The notes under the pieces were generated by a model, which was not told the DNA's origin, did not search any database, and saw only the letters and a program-made list of their open reading frames with translations. From assembly GCF_004745525.1 (NCBI RefSeq), contig NZ_RKLY01000006.1, positions 1 through 64,000 on the forward strand: a DNA stretch of 64,000 nucleotides. The letters run 5' to 3'. Position numbers and translations under genes: made by a program. Positions 44,981 to 53,873 of this stretch are shown piece by piece. Positions within the stretch are counted from its first letter, which is position 1, and every line of letters starts with the position of its first letter. This stretch comes from Companilactobacillus suantsaicola. Lineage in GTDB: Bacteria > Bacillota > Bacilli > Lactobacillales > Lactobacillaceae.

Positions 44981-46198
44981 TTAATCTAGATATTTTTTCA
45001 ATTGTCTTGGCATGTAAAAATAATTTACAAATACTAAGACGGCTAAACCAGCAATAATAATGATAAGACTATTAGTACTCATACCAAACTTATAAAGAAT
45101 GGCAAAAGCACTGATGATCCATTGAATAGTCAAAATGACAGTACTCAATTTAGTAAATGAAGCAATCTTCTCTTTCCCAGAAATTGGATAAAGACGTTGC
45201 ATCAAATTTTGCATCACTTCTTTGAAGTAAGGCTTCAATTGGAAACCAACCAAATAAATAAATAGCATTTCGACTATCAAAGAAATGTAAAAACTGTCAA
45301 TCAAACATAGCATGATTGCTTGAATGATCGTCAAACGTAAAAATAGACCGATATATTCATTATTTCTAACAAATCCACGAGCAAAGAGGAATAAATATGT
45401 ATTCCTCTTTTTTGGTTTGATGAAATTGAACAGACCGTCTAACCATTTCCGACGTTTAATTTTACTATTAACGCCGGGAACATCAGTAAAGAGATTATAA
45501 AATCGCTTGATACGAAACATTCGTTGATTTTCAGTAGCAATTGCATATTCCCAACGCAAGCGACCACTAGTTTCTAATGGTTTTACCCGCACATTCAAGA
45601 ATAAGTAATAAACTAGCGCCACAACTATCATTGTTGCACTAAAGAAATATGTTGAAACAATCAACGATACCACTAACAAAATATTTGAAAACAATTTCAA
45701 ATCTAAACTACCTAAATGATTCTCACCGTACAAAGCCATGAAATTAACATTTAGAAAACCTAACTTGAAAACGATCAAACCGATGGCTATCAAAACAATA
45801 TCAATTATTTTTAATCCTGCTGCCCTAGATGCGAAAGCCGACAGCAAAAAATTGACCAAAGCTAGTGTCACGATTGGAATAAAGACACTGTAATTTTTAG
45901 CTGCTTTAAAATAACGATAAAATTGTTTTTCTTTTACTAGTAAGAACGTACTATCGGGATCTTCCAACAACGTCGCGATTCCACCGATTTGAACTGCTAA
46001 AAATAAAATCAGAATCACAATCGGCTTTCCCAATACTAATTGATGATGAATCGTACCCAAAAGATTAGAATACCAAAATCCTAAGGCCCCAATCAATACA
46101 ATAAAGGCCAAAACAAAATTATCATTGAAAATCAAACGTAAATATTTAAACTGATTAAGCTGATGTCTTCTTAATCGTTTTTGCCAAAGATCAGTCAT
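44981..46198 (-). CDS. ecsB: ABC transporter permease EcsB
   Basis: A 405-residue membrane protein with about 8-10 hydrophobic helices in the EcsB family. Together with EcsA it forms an exporter linked to protein secretion, intramembrane proteolysis and competence in Bacillus. The central loop RRKWLDGLFNFIKPKKRNTY and two clusters of TM segments match the family. Its start overlaps the stop of ecsA by one base. Confidence 0.88.
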   Translation of the reverse strand: MTDLWQKRLRRHQLNQFKYLRLIFNDNFVLAFIVLIGALGFWYSNLLGTIHHQLVLGKPIVILILFLAVQIGGIATLLEDPDSTFLLVKEKQFYRYFKAAKNYSVFIPIVTLALVNFLLSAFASRAAGLKIIDIVLIAIGLIVFKLGFLNVNFMALYGENHLGSLDLKLFSNILLVVSLIVSTYFFSATMIVVALVYYLFLNVRVKPLETSGRLRWEYAIATENQRMFRIKRFYNLFTDVPGVNSKIKRRKWLDGLFNFIKPKKRNTYLFLFARGFVRNNEYIGLFLRLTIIQAIMLCLIDSFYISLIVEMLFIYLVGFQLKPYFKEVMQNLMQRLYPISGKEKIASFTKLSTVILTIQWIISAFAILYKFGMSTNSLIIIIAGLAVLVFVNYFYMPRQLKKYLD

Positions 46199-46932
46199 TA
46201 TAAGTCCTCGTGTGACATCTTGATATAAATATCATCAAGATTAGTGTCTGCTTGCATGTTAAATTTCTTCTTCAATTCATCAAGCGTTCCATCAGCTCGA
46301 ACTTGCCCCTGATTGATCAAAACAAATTTATCCGCATGATTTTGAACTGTAGCTAGAATGTGAGTTGACATCAAAACTGAACATCCCGCTTTCTTCTTAG
46401 CTTCAACAATATTTAATAAATCATTGACAGCTAATGGATCTAGTCCCGTAAATGGTTCGTCAATAATGAATAGTGATGCATCAGTCATGAAGGCACAAAC
46501 AATCATAACTTTTTGTTTCATACCTTTTGAGAAATTTTGTGGGAACCAATCTAATTTATTGTCCAAACGAAATGTTTTCAACAATTTATTAGCATTCTCC
46601 CAAGTTTTATCATGATCCAAGCCGTAAGCCATGATCGTTAGGTCAATATGTTCTCTCAATGTTAATTCTGGATAAAGGATCGGCATTTCAGGAACATAGG
46701 CAATCTTCTTACGATATTTTTCTACATCATCATGCAAACTGATGCCATCAATCAAGATTTGACCACCACGTGGTGTCAAAAGTCCGATGATATGCTTGAT
46801 CGTAGTTGATTTACCGGCCCCGTTTAGACCAATTAAACCAACGACCTGTCCACTTTCAACGGTGAACGTTTCTTTCTTTAAAACTGCTACTTGACCGTAC
46901 CCTCCGGTCAGTTCTTTTACTTCTAAAGTCAT
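46198..46932 (-). CDS. ecsA: ABC transporter ATP-binding protein EcsA
   Basis: A 244-residue ABC ATPase: Walker A GLNGAGKSTTIKHI, Q-loop in VPEMPILYPELT, a variant signature NFSKGMKQKV in place of LSGGQ, Walker B LFIIDEPFTGLDPLA and H-loop STHILATVQ. The variant signature is normal for EcsA. It is divergent from the HIT gene and upstream of ecsB, the same layout as Bacillus ecs/hit. Confidence 0.93.
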   Translation of the reverse strand: MTLEVKELTGGYGQVAVLKKETFTVESGQVVGLIGLNGAGKSTTIKHIIGLLTPRGGQILIDGISLHDDVEKYRKKIAYVPEMPILYPELTLREHIDLTIMAYGLDHDKTWENANKLLKTFRLDNKLDWFPQNFSKGMKQKVMIVCAFMTDASLFIIDEPFTGLDPLAVNDLLNIVEAKKKAGCSVLMSTHILATVQNHADKFVLINQGQVRADGTLDELKKKFNMQADTNLDDIYIKMSHEDL

Positions 46933-47022
46933 GGATTAAACCACCTATTGTCTGTTTTTAATAATGTTAATATGATAGCATTGTAGTAAATATATTGCTG
47001 ATTTTGAAAGGAGATTTTTTAC

Positions 47023-47451
47023 ATGGATGATTGCGTTTTTTGTAAAATTATAAACAACGAAATTCCAAGTACTACTATTTACGAAGATGACGATATCAAG
47101 GCCTTCTTCGATATTTCACAAGTCACACCTGGACACACTTTAGTAGTTCCTAAAAAACACGTTAAGGATATCTTCGCATATGACGAAGACTTAGCAGAAC
47201 GTGTTTTCAAGAAAGTACCAATGATTGCCCGTGCTATTAAAGCTTCTAATCCTAAAATTATCGGAATGAACATTTGCCAAAACAACGGCGAGATTGCTTA
47301 CCAAAGTGTTATGCACTCACACATTCACCTAGTTCCTCGTTACTCCAAAGATGATGCTTTCTCAATGCATTGGGGTGACAACACTGGTCTAGCTAGTGCT
47401 GAAGAACTACAAGAGCGTGCCGACAAGATCAAGGAAAACTTGGAGGATTAA
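47023..47451 (+). CDS. hit: HIT-family nucleotide hydrolase/transferase
   Basis: A 142-residue histidine-triad protein: CxxC zinc motif DDCVFCKII at the N-terminus and the triad MHSHIHLVPR at the C-terminus. HIT proteins hydrolyse nucleoside phosphoramidates and related nucleotides. GAAAGGAG precedes the ATG. Divergent from ecsA; a small downstream gene shares its transcript. Confidence 0.95.
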   Translation: MDDCVFCKIINNEIPSTTIYEDDDIKAFFDISQVTPGHTLVVPKKHVKDIFAYDEDLAERVFKKVPMIARAIKASNPKIIGMNICQNNGEIAYQSVMHSHIHLVPRYSKDDAFSMHWGDNTGLASAEELQERADKIKENLED

Positions 47452-47452
47452 C

Positions 47453-47746
47453 ATGAAATTTTTTAGTGGATTTGTAATTGGTGCTGTTTCAGGTGCCGCA
47501 ATTCATCTTGTCCAATCAAAAGATGCTATATCTAGTGTTTATGATACCAAGATATTCCAGAATATAAAAGATTTTAAAGATATCTTAGTTGAACTACAGA
47601 AGAATTCAGCTCAAGTTCCCGAAGTCGTTTCTGGAATTTCTGATGACTTGAATAATTATACTAGAAGTATTAAACCAGATGTTGAAGAGCTACAAGCTTC
47701 AATTGCAGAAATGAAAGAAAATCTCGATAAATTCAAAAAAGACTAA
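47453..47746 (+). CDS. Small YtxH-like membrane-associated protein
   Basis: A 97-residue protein beginning MKFFSGFVIGAVSGAAIHLV, a hydrophobic Gly/Ala-rich N-terminal segment like those of YtxH proteins, followed by a long amphipathic coiled coil. Its ATG follows the HIT stop within 2 bases, with GGAGGA upstream, so the genes are coupled. The function is unknown. Confidence 0.75.
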   Translation: MKFFSGFVIGAVSGAAIHLVQSKDAISSVYDTKIFQNIKDFKDILVELQKNSAQVPEVVSGISDDLNNYTRSIKPDVEELQASIAEMKENLDKFKKD

Positions 47747-47852
47747 GTTTAAATATGAATTTTTTGTGATTTTTTCCTAAAATGACACTCTTTTAACAAC
47801 ATTTTATGGTAGTCTTTTCAATTGTAGATATATTAATTAAGGATGTGTAAAG

Positions 47853-48755
47853 ATGAATAAACGATTAACTAAATGGATCTTGGCACTTGCTGGTCTGTTA
47901 ATGGTAACTGTTGTTGCTGGTTGTTCTGACAATAAAACTGTTGCCACAATGAAGGGTGGAAAGATTACCCAAGAAGAATACTACAAGGAAATGAAGAGTT
48001 CTTCTCAAGGTAAGCAAACACTTCAAACAATGATTATCACAAAGGCCTTAGAAGACCAATATGGTAAGGACGTTTCAACAAAACAAGTCACAAAAGAATA
48101 CAACAAGTACAAGAGCCAATACGGTTCTTCATTTAGTTCAATTCTTCAACAAAATGGTATGACAACTGCTCAATTTAAGAAGAATATCCGTACTAATCTT
48201 CTTACAAAAGTTGCTTTGAAGAAGAACAAGAAAGTTACTGACAAACAACTAAAGAAAGAATGGAAGAATTACCAACCTAAGATCACTGTTGCACATATCC
48301 TTGTAAGCAAGAAATCAACTGCTGAAGAAGTTATTCAAAAACTTCAAGACGGTGGCGACTTCACAAAACTTGCTAAAGAATACTCAACAGACTCAGCTAC
48401 AAAGAACAAAGGTGGTAAATTAGCTGCCTTTGATAACGATTCAACAAGTATCGATACTGACTTTAAGACAGCTGCATACAAGCTAGACAAAGTTGGTGAC
48501 TACACAACTACACCTGTTAAGACAAGTTACGGTTACAGTGTTATCAAACTTCTCAAGAAACCTGCTAAGGGTACTATGAAGGATCACGAATCAGAACTTA
48601 AATCTAAGTTATATGCTTCATGGCTACAAGATTCAACAGTTATGCAAGGTGTTATTTCTAAAGTCTTGAAGAAGGCTGATGTTTCTATCAAGGATAGTGA
48701 TTTGAAAGACGTTCTTTCAGGTTACGTTTCATCATCTTCATCAAGTAAAAAATAA
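47853..48755 (+). CDS. prsA: Foldase lipoprotein PrsA (parvulin-type)
   Basis: A 300-residue lipoprotein that folds exported proteins at the outer face of the membrane. Signal peptide with lipobox VAGC (Cys24), an N-terminal helical chaperone region, and a PpiC peptidyl-prolyl isomerase domain ([20 protein letters not shown], then [14 protein letters not shown], then GKLAAF and [12 protein letters not shown]). A Ser-rich tail ends the protein. A terminator follows. EcsAB and PrsA lie close together, both linked to export. Confidence 0.95.
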   Translation: MNKRLTKWILALAGLLMVTVVAGCSDNKTVATMKGGKITQEEYYKEMKSSSQGKQTLQTMIITKALEDQYGKDVSTKQVTKEYNKYKSQYGSSFSSILQQNGMTTAQFKKNIRTNLLTKVALKKNKKVTDKQLKKEWKNYQPKITVAHILVSKKSTAEEVIQKLQDGGDFTKLAKEYSTDSATKNKGGKLAAFDNDSTSIDTDFKTAAYKLDKVGDYTTTPVKTSYGYSVIKLLKKPAKGTMKDHESELKSKLYASWLQDSTVMQGVISKVLKKADVSIKDSDLKDVLSGYVSSSSSSKK

Positions 48756-48765
48756 TCAATAAATT

Positions 48766-48800
48766 AAAAGAACTCTAGATTTTTTCTAGGGTTCTTTTTT
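48766..48800 (+). terminator. rho-independent terminator of prsA
   Basis: AAAAGAACTCTAG pairs with CTAGGGTTCTTTT (with one G-T), then T residues. It starts 11 bases after the prsA stop. Confidence 0.88.
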
Positions 48801-48854
48801 GATTAGTGATTAACTGCCGTCTTCCCTATTCAAAAATAAGGAAGAATATCGACA

Positions 48855-48912
48855 AAAAAGAGAATCCTACTTATTGCAGCAATTCACTGCAGTTTAGTAA
48901 GATTCTCTTTTG
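48855..48912 (-). terminator. rho-independent terminator of the yhaM operon
   Basis: AAAAAGAGAATC and GATTCTCTTTT form an 11-bp stem around a loop with its own TGCAG..CTGCA hairpin; T-runs lie on both strands. It is positioned to end the YhaO-YhaN-YhaM transcript on the minus strand. Confidence 0.75.
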
Positions 48913-48933
48913 CATTTCTATCAACTCAAAAAC

Positions 48934-49872
48934 TTAACTATGTTTATAGAACGAACGGTTATCTAGTCCGAAAATTCGTTCAGAGAAATTGCCATTTTCG
49001 GTTTTATCCAATGCTTTGGTAATCATATTGATCGAAGCATCCATCATATCAATGTTATGCAATACTTCAGCCTCTAACAACTTAGGACGCTCTGGTGAAC
49101 CATATTCTAATAAGCCGTGATGAGACAAAATCATATGTCTTAGAAGAATCATGTCTTCGCTATCCAAACTAATATCTAAATCAGTTGCTGCTTTAACAAT
49201 TTCTTCATCAACAATAGTAATATGGCCTAACATATTACCTTCAAATGTATATTCAATATCCAAACTGCCTGACAATTCAATGATCTTACCAAAATCATGC
49301 AAGCAGGCTCCAGCAATCAATAAGGCACGATTTATTTGTGGATACAGATCTGCCATCTTTTCAGCAATCCGCACCATACTTAATGTGTGATAGGCCAGGC
49401 CGCCTTGGAAATCATGATGATTGCTTTTGGCAGCGGCACTGGTGAAGAATTGGTCATGATACTTCTTAAATAAATAACGCACGATTCGATTCCAAGCGCC
49501 ATTAGTGATCTGTAAAAAGACATCATCAAACTCATCTTCCATATCCTTGCGCTTCATAGGAGCCGTTTGAACGAATTGTGACATATCAACTGTCTTTTCG
49601 TCTAAAACGCCGAGACGAGTAATATTTACTTGCGGTTTACCTTGATAGAGATCACGCCGACCTTCTAGTTGAACTACTGCTCCAACGTGGAATTTCTGGG
49701 CATCTTCTTGACTGGCATCCCAATATTTCCCGGGAATCTGCCCTGATTTATCTTCAAAGACCAATGATAAAAAATTCTTGCCATTCTTAGCCAAGCGAAA
49801 ATCTGAACGTTTGATAATAACTTCCAAACTCATATTCTCACCTTTATTAAAGTCAATAATATGTTTGGCCAC
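48934..49872 (-). CDS. yhaM: 3'-5' exoribonuclease YhaM
   Basis: A 312-residue YhaM: an N-terminal OB-fold domain (about 10-110) and a C-terminal HD nuclease domain with GLAYHTLSMVRIA, HDFGKI and RHMILSHHG ligands. YhaM degrades RNA from the 3' end and helps initiate chromosome replication in Bacillus. The frame begins at GTG overlapping the YhaN stop by one base, with the family's MAKHIIDF start; ATG 13 codons later is possible. Confidence 0.92.
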   Translation of the reverse strand: MAKHIIDFNKGENMSLEVIIKRSDFRLAKNGKNFLSLVFEDKSGQIPGKYWDASQEDAQKFHVGAVVQLEGRRDLYQGKPQVNITRLGVLDEKTVDMSQFVQTAPMKRKDMEDEFDDVFLQITNGAWNRIVRYLFKKYHDQFFTSAAAKSNHHDFQGGLAYHTLSMVRIAEKMADLYPQINRALLIAGACLHDFGKIIELSGSLDIEYTFEGNMLGHITIVDEEIVKAATDLDISLDSEDMILLRHMILSHHGLLEYGSPERPKLLEAEVLHNIDMMDASINMITKALDKTENGNFSERIFGLDNRSFYKHS

Positions 49873-52298
49873 TATTTATTCTCTCCTTCCAAATTTAAGA
49901 TGTGATCGTAAGCTACGTCAGTTGGTTCTTGTGCTGTTACATAAATCACTTGATTAGTTTGTGCAATTTTTTTAATCAGTTTCAAAACATTGTCCGTTCT
50001 AGTAATGTCAAAATCAACAAAAGCATCGTCAATCAAAATTGGTAACTTGATCAAATCTGAAATTTCGGTCACGAATGCTAATCTCAATGATAAATAAAGT
50101 TGAACAGTCGTTGCTTGTGATAATTCGTGAACGTCAAACTGATTCTTATTTGTACTCCAAACAACGATACTATTATTCTTGAAATCAATTCTATTATAAT
50201 TTTTATTCGTCAATAGTGAGAAATACTGTGTAGCTTGGGCAATCATCTTAGGATAACGATTTTCAGTTGCAATATTTAGCATCTCTTTGATCCATTGACT
50301 AGCCAATTTCTTAGCTAACCAGTCATCATAGTATTCAATGATATCAGTCTTATTTTGAGCTAATTGATCGACTACCTTTTGATACTGCTTATTGTCAAAA
50401 ATCTGTTGCATTTGTTCCTTTAAAGAGCCCATTTGTCGACTCAATTGATTATTTTTCTCCGTCAATTCAGTCTTTTGAGCAACCACTTGATTCAAATCAT
50501 TAATCAATGCATCATGATTGGAATATTGTTGCAAGTTGCTCAAATCATCGCCTAAAAAGGCTTTATCTTGTTTAATTTGATTGAGAGTACTTTGATTTCT
50601 GACTTGTCTAGTGTGCAGTTGAACAAATGATTCAACGCTAGGTAATTGATATTTGGCGACAATTTGATTGATCTCTTCATTAATAGTTTGCAATCTCTGA
50701 TTACGATTATCCGTCATTTTCTGAGTGGCAGATTCATTCTGTTCGTTTAAATCAGCTCGTGCTTTAATTTGATCTAAGTTTGAGAAATACTTTTCGATTT
50801 GTTCATTATAATTATCTTTTTTATATGACTTATCTAAGACATTTAACTCAATTAAGATATTACGCCACTTATTCAAATCTACTTCAATCGCATCGATACC
50901 ATCGACTAAACTCTTTTGCGAAGTTCGAAAGTTTGCCAGTTGGATAACTGTACTTTGCAGATTCAAAATATTTTCTCGGGTTAAGTTCAAATAACCTTTT
51001 TGTTGTAAGAATGGAAAGTTACCATCACTTTCCAATTTCTTATTACGCCCTTGATACCAATACCAAACGCCACAGGCAATCGCCACTACAGCAAAGATCA
51101 TTTTTAAAGGATTACTAGTAACAAACATCAAAATAACCGCTGCAATAGTAATTATCAAAGGTAAATTATAATTCTTGGTATTTGGTTCTGGGGTAATATC
51201 CTCTAATTCTTGACTTGTTAGCGGTTGCATATCCTCGGACAATTGCGGATTATCTTTAAACAATTGATCCACTTGTGCATCAACTTTTAACAACTTAGCT
51301 TTCATATCGTCACGATGAAATTGCAGATTTTGTAACTCAAATTTCTGATTACGAATATAATCCAAACGTTTTTGGTGTTGACGATAATTTTCCAAAATTG
51401 CTTTTTCAACATTGTTTAAGGTTGCTACTCTACTGGTTGTTGAAGTTTCCGCTAACGTACTGAGTTCTTGGTTATCAGTTAAAAAGTTTTCCCAGTCCTC
51501 ACTACTAATTTGTACCTCTTCATCAACTGGACTAGCCATCTGAAATTGTTCATAACGAACCCATTTCTTATCTAAATTACGTAAACCATTCTCTTTTTTA
51601 CTGATTGGTTCCAATAACTTCTCGTTAGTGTCAAAATCATTTTGAGTCTTCGCTAGTTGTTCAGTAACTCGTTTATAAGCAACTTGCTGATTATCAAATT
51701 CAGCTTTTTCAGCTAAAAGATCATCTCGCTCTTTTAATTTAGCAACCAACGGTTGTTTCTGACCACGTTTCTTATAAATAGTTTCAGCAGCTTGATTAAA
51801 CTTATCTGCTGTCGCTAACCATTCTTTACTACCGACTGCACCGACGGACATGATTTCTGTTTCTAATTGATTTTCATCCAATCCATAAATAGAAAAGATA
51901 TTCTTATCATCGAAAACGTGGGTATTTTCAAAATCATCTTTGGTGAAGCTACCAACAATCTCCTTAATTAAACTATCCGGAACATGTTGACCATCGTGAA
52001 AGAGACTTAATTCTCCATCACCTTTCCCCTCGATCCTTTTGACCAGCCAATGACTTTGATCATCAGAGAGAAACTCCAGTTCACCACCGTATTTACTACT
52101 GTTCTTAGGCTTGTACTGTAAAAATTTATTTTCCCCACGACCAGAAGCAAATCCGAAAAGAATGCTTTTAATAAAGTTTAAAAGAGTTGTTTTACCTGCT
52201 TCATTGGAACCAAAAATAACTTGATAATCCGATTTAAAGTCGAATTCTTGATCGACCCATTTACCAAAGCCATAAATTTTTGCTTTAACTAATTTCAC
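49872..52298 (-). CDS. YhaN-like SMC/RecN-type AAA ATPase
   Basis: An 808-residue protein with N-terminal Walker A GSNEAGKTTLLNFIKS (about 34-49) and C-terminal Walker B LPILIDDAFVDFD, joined by long coiled coils, an SMC/Rad50-like layout. A hydrophobic stretch (LPLIITIAAVILMFV region) interrupts the coiled coil and may form two membrane helices. It starts at GTG with GGAG upstream and overlaps the YhaO gene. Working with an SbcD-like nuclease, it is probably a DNA-end processing complex; no function is proven for this family. Confidence 0.8.
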   Translation of the reverse strand: MKLVKAKIYGFGKWVDQEFDFKSDYQVIFGSNEAGKTTLLNFIKSILFGFASGRGENKFLQYKPKNSSKYGGELEFLSDDQSHWLVKRIEGKGDGELSLFHDGQHVPDSLIKEIVGSFTKDDFENTHVFDDKNIFSIYGLDENQLETEIMSVGAVGSKEWLATADKFNQAAETIYKKRGQKQPLVAKLKERDDLLAEKAEFDNQQVAYKRVTEQLAKTQNDFDTNEKLLEPISKKENGLRNLDKKWVRYEQFQMASPVDEEVQISSEDWENFLTDNQELSTLAETSTTSRVATLNNVEKAILENYRQHQKRLDYIRNQKFELQNLQFHRDDMKAKLLKVDAQVDQLFKDNPQLSEDMQPLTSQELEDITPEPNTKNYNLPLIITIAAVILMFVTSNPLKMIFAVVAIACGVWYWYQGRNKKLESDGNFPFLQQKGYLNLTRENILNLQSTVIQLANFRTSQKSLVDGIDAIEVDLNKWRNILIELNVLDKSYKKDNYNEQIEKYFSNLDQIKARADLNEQNESATQKMTDNRNQRLQTINEEINQIVAKYQLPSVESFVQLHTRQVRNQSTLNQIKQDKAFLGDDLSNLQQYSNHDALINDLNQVVAQKTELTEKNNQLSRQMGSLKEQMQQIFDNKQYQKVVDQLAQNKTDIIEYYDDWLAKKLASQWIKEMLNIATENRYPKMIAQATQYFSLLTNKNYNRIDFKNNSIVVWSTNKNQFDVHELSQATTVQLYLSLRLAFVTEISDLIKLPILIDDAFVDFDITRTDNVLKLIKKIAQTNQVIYVTAQEPTDVAYDHILNLEGENK

Positions 52299-52300
52299 GA

Positions 52301-53461
52301 TTATTCTCCAGTATATTTTTGATTAATTGTATTTTTGGTTAATTCAATTATGTGTTTTAAAAAGTCCGGTTGATTGATATGCTCTCGAATTACATCAGAA
52401 CTGTATAGTTTGCTATCAAAATCTTTGATTCTATCCAAGTCAATCGCCTTTTCTTGGGCCTGATCCCAGTACTTTTGGTCGATTGCCGACAATTGAGCAT
52501 TCTTGTTGAACTTTAAATTGATTTTATACAACAATCCTGGCGTATTAAACGTCAAAATCTGTAGTAACAATTCATTGCGTTCGATTGTCTTTAAAACGTC
52601 CTGGTGTAATTCTTGTGCATCGTCGATCGTCAAGGTCAATAACTGCGGTTTTGCCAAAAGATCAGTTATTTTGGCAATCAACGAATCAATCGAGTCCTGA
52701 CTATCAACAGTCAAGGATTCTTTAGTCCAGGTATAAATGCTGCTCTGGACAAACTTCAATTCGGTCGTATCGTTGGTAACTGAAACTAAATAAAAGCCTT
52801 TAGGAGTAGTTTCGTTTTGATTACGACCTTGAATATCACCCGGATAAACAATCGTGGGATTAGTATGTAAAACCTCTCTTTTATGGATATGTCCCAAAGC
52901 CCAATAGTCGTACCCTTTAGTTAACAAATCACTGATGGTAAAGGGCGCATAATTATTATCAGCGACACCTGCATGCAAGATGCCAATCTGATAATCAAAA
53001 TCACCGTGCTCAGGATAATCTCGAACCACATTTTGATTGATATGTTGTTGAGTATAACTAAAGCCAGTAATACCGACAGTCTTTCCATCCCTAGCTGTAA
53101 GTACCTTTGTCTCAGGGGTTGCTCCGAATACGAAGACGTTGTCAGGAAAATTAACGACTGAAAAATTATTTCGGTAGTAATCGTGATTTCCATAAATCAT
53201 AAAAACCTTGATTCCCGCCTGCTTCAGTTCTTCAAATTGAGCCTTCAAAAACATTTGTGCCTTCAAAGAACTGTCAGTATCATCAAAAATATCCCCTGCC
53301 AGGATGACAAAATCGACCATCTCATCGATTGCCGTTTGAAAAATCTTCTTGGCAGCTTCATAGGTGGACTCTTTTAATTTAGTTTGTAAATCTTTAGAAA
53401 AATTACTGATTCCAACAAATGGTGTGTCCAAGTGCAGGTCAGCTGCATGCAAAAACTTCAT
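52301..53461 (-). CDS. SbcD/Mre11-like nuclease YhaO
   Basis: A 386-residue calcineurin-like phosphoesterase with HAADLHLDTPF, GDIFDD, GNHDYY and GHIHKRE metal-ligand motifs of SbcD/Mre11. A C-terminal capping/DNA-binding region follows. It precedes the YhaN-like ATPase with 2 bases between, so the two are an operon resembling SbcCD/Mre11-Rad50. Substrate unknown. Confidence 0.88.
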   Translation of the reverse strand: MKFLHAADLHLDTPFVGISNFSKDLQTKLKESTYEAAKKIFQTAIDEMVDFVILAGDIFDDTDSSLKAQMFLKAQFEELKQAGIKVFMIYGNHDYYRNNFSVVNFPDNVFVFGATPETKVLTARDGKTVGITGFSYTQQHINQNVVRDYPEHGDFDYQIGILHAGVADNNYAPFTISDLLTKGYDYWALGHIHKREVLHTNPTIVYPGDIQGRNQNETTPKGFYLVSVTNDTTELKFVQSSIYTWTKESLTVDSQDSIDSLIAKITDLLAKPQLLTLTIDDAQELHQDVLKTIERNELLLQILTFNTPGLLYKINLKFNKNAQLSAIDQKYWDQAQEKAIDLDRIKDFDSKLYSSDVIREHINQPDFLKHIIELTKNTINQKYTGE

Positions 53462-53481
53462 TCTAAAACTCCCCCGTAAAA

Positions 53482-53524
53482 GAAAAGGACTTGAGCAAAA
53501 ATACCTAAGCCCTAAGTCCTTATT
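53482..53524 (-). terminator. rho-independent terminator upstream of the YhaO transcript
   Basis: AAGGACTT and AAGTCCTT pair around a 20-base loop, with an inner TGAG/CTAA pairing, and T residues on the minus strand follow (complement of AAAAG). It ends the transcript of the YlbF-like gene. Confidence 0.7.
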
Positions 53525-53864
53525 ATTTATCTTGATAAATTTCAGCGATTGGCTTTGAAATGATTTTATTCAATTCATCCATCATGGAATTCATTTTTTG
53601 TTCTTTTTCCATCAAGTTTTGAATTTCGCTGTAGTTTGAAAGTTGATCTGTCAACTCACGCATGGCATTGATATCATCATCGGTGATTTCTTGACCTTGC
53701 ATTTGTTTTTGTTGTAATTCAAATTGTTTGTTTTGAACTTTATCAAAAAGTTTGTAGGCTAGGTCGTTAGCTTTAACTGCTTCAAAAGCTAATTTCAAGT
53801 CTGAAACCTCTGTCGTCTTTCTCAAATCTTGTTCGAGTTGGTTGGCGCTATCATAAATGTTCAT
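53523..53864 (-). CDS. YlbF/YmcA family regulator (YheA-like)
   Basis: A 113-residue helical protein of the DUF964 family (YlbF/YmcA/YheA), with long amphipathic helices (LKLAFEAVKANDLAYKLFDK, NDIMAMRELTDQLSNYSE-like segments). Related Bacillus proteins form an Fe-S-containing complex that assists RNase Y. The single protein here has no Cys, so it is more like YheA. Located between PBP1A and the YhaO operon. Confidence 0.8.
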   Translation of the reverse strand: MNIYDSANQLEQDLRKTTEVSDLKLAFEAVKANDLAYKLFDKVQNKQFELQQKQMQGQEITDDDINAMRELTDQLSNYSEIQNLMEKEQKMNSMMDELNKIISKPIAEIYQDK

Positions 53865-53873
53865 ACAGTCCTC

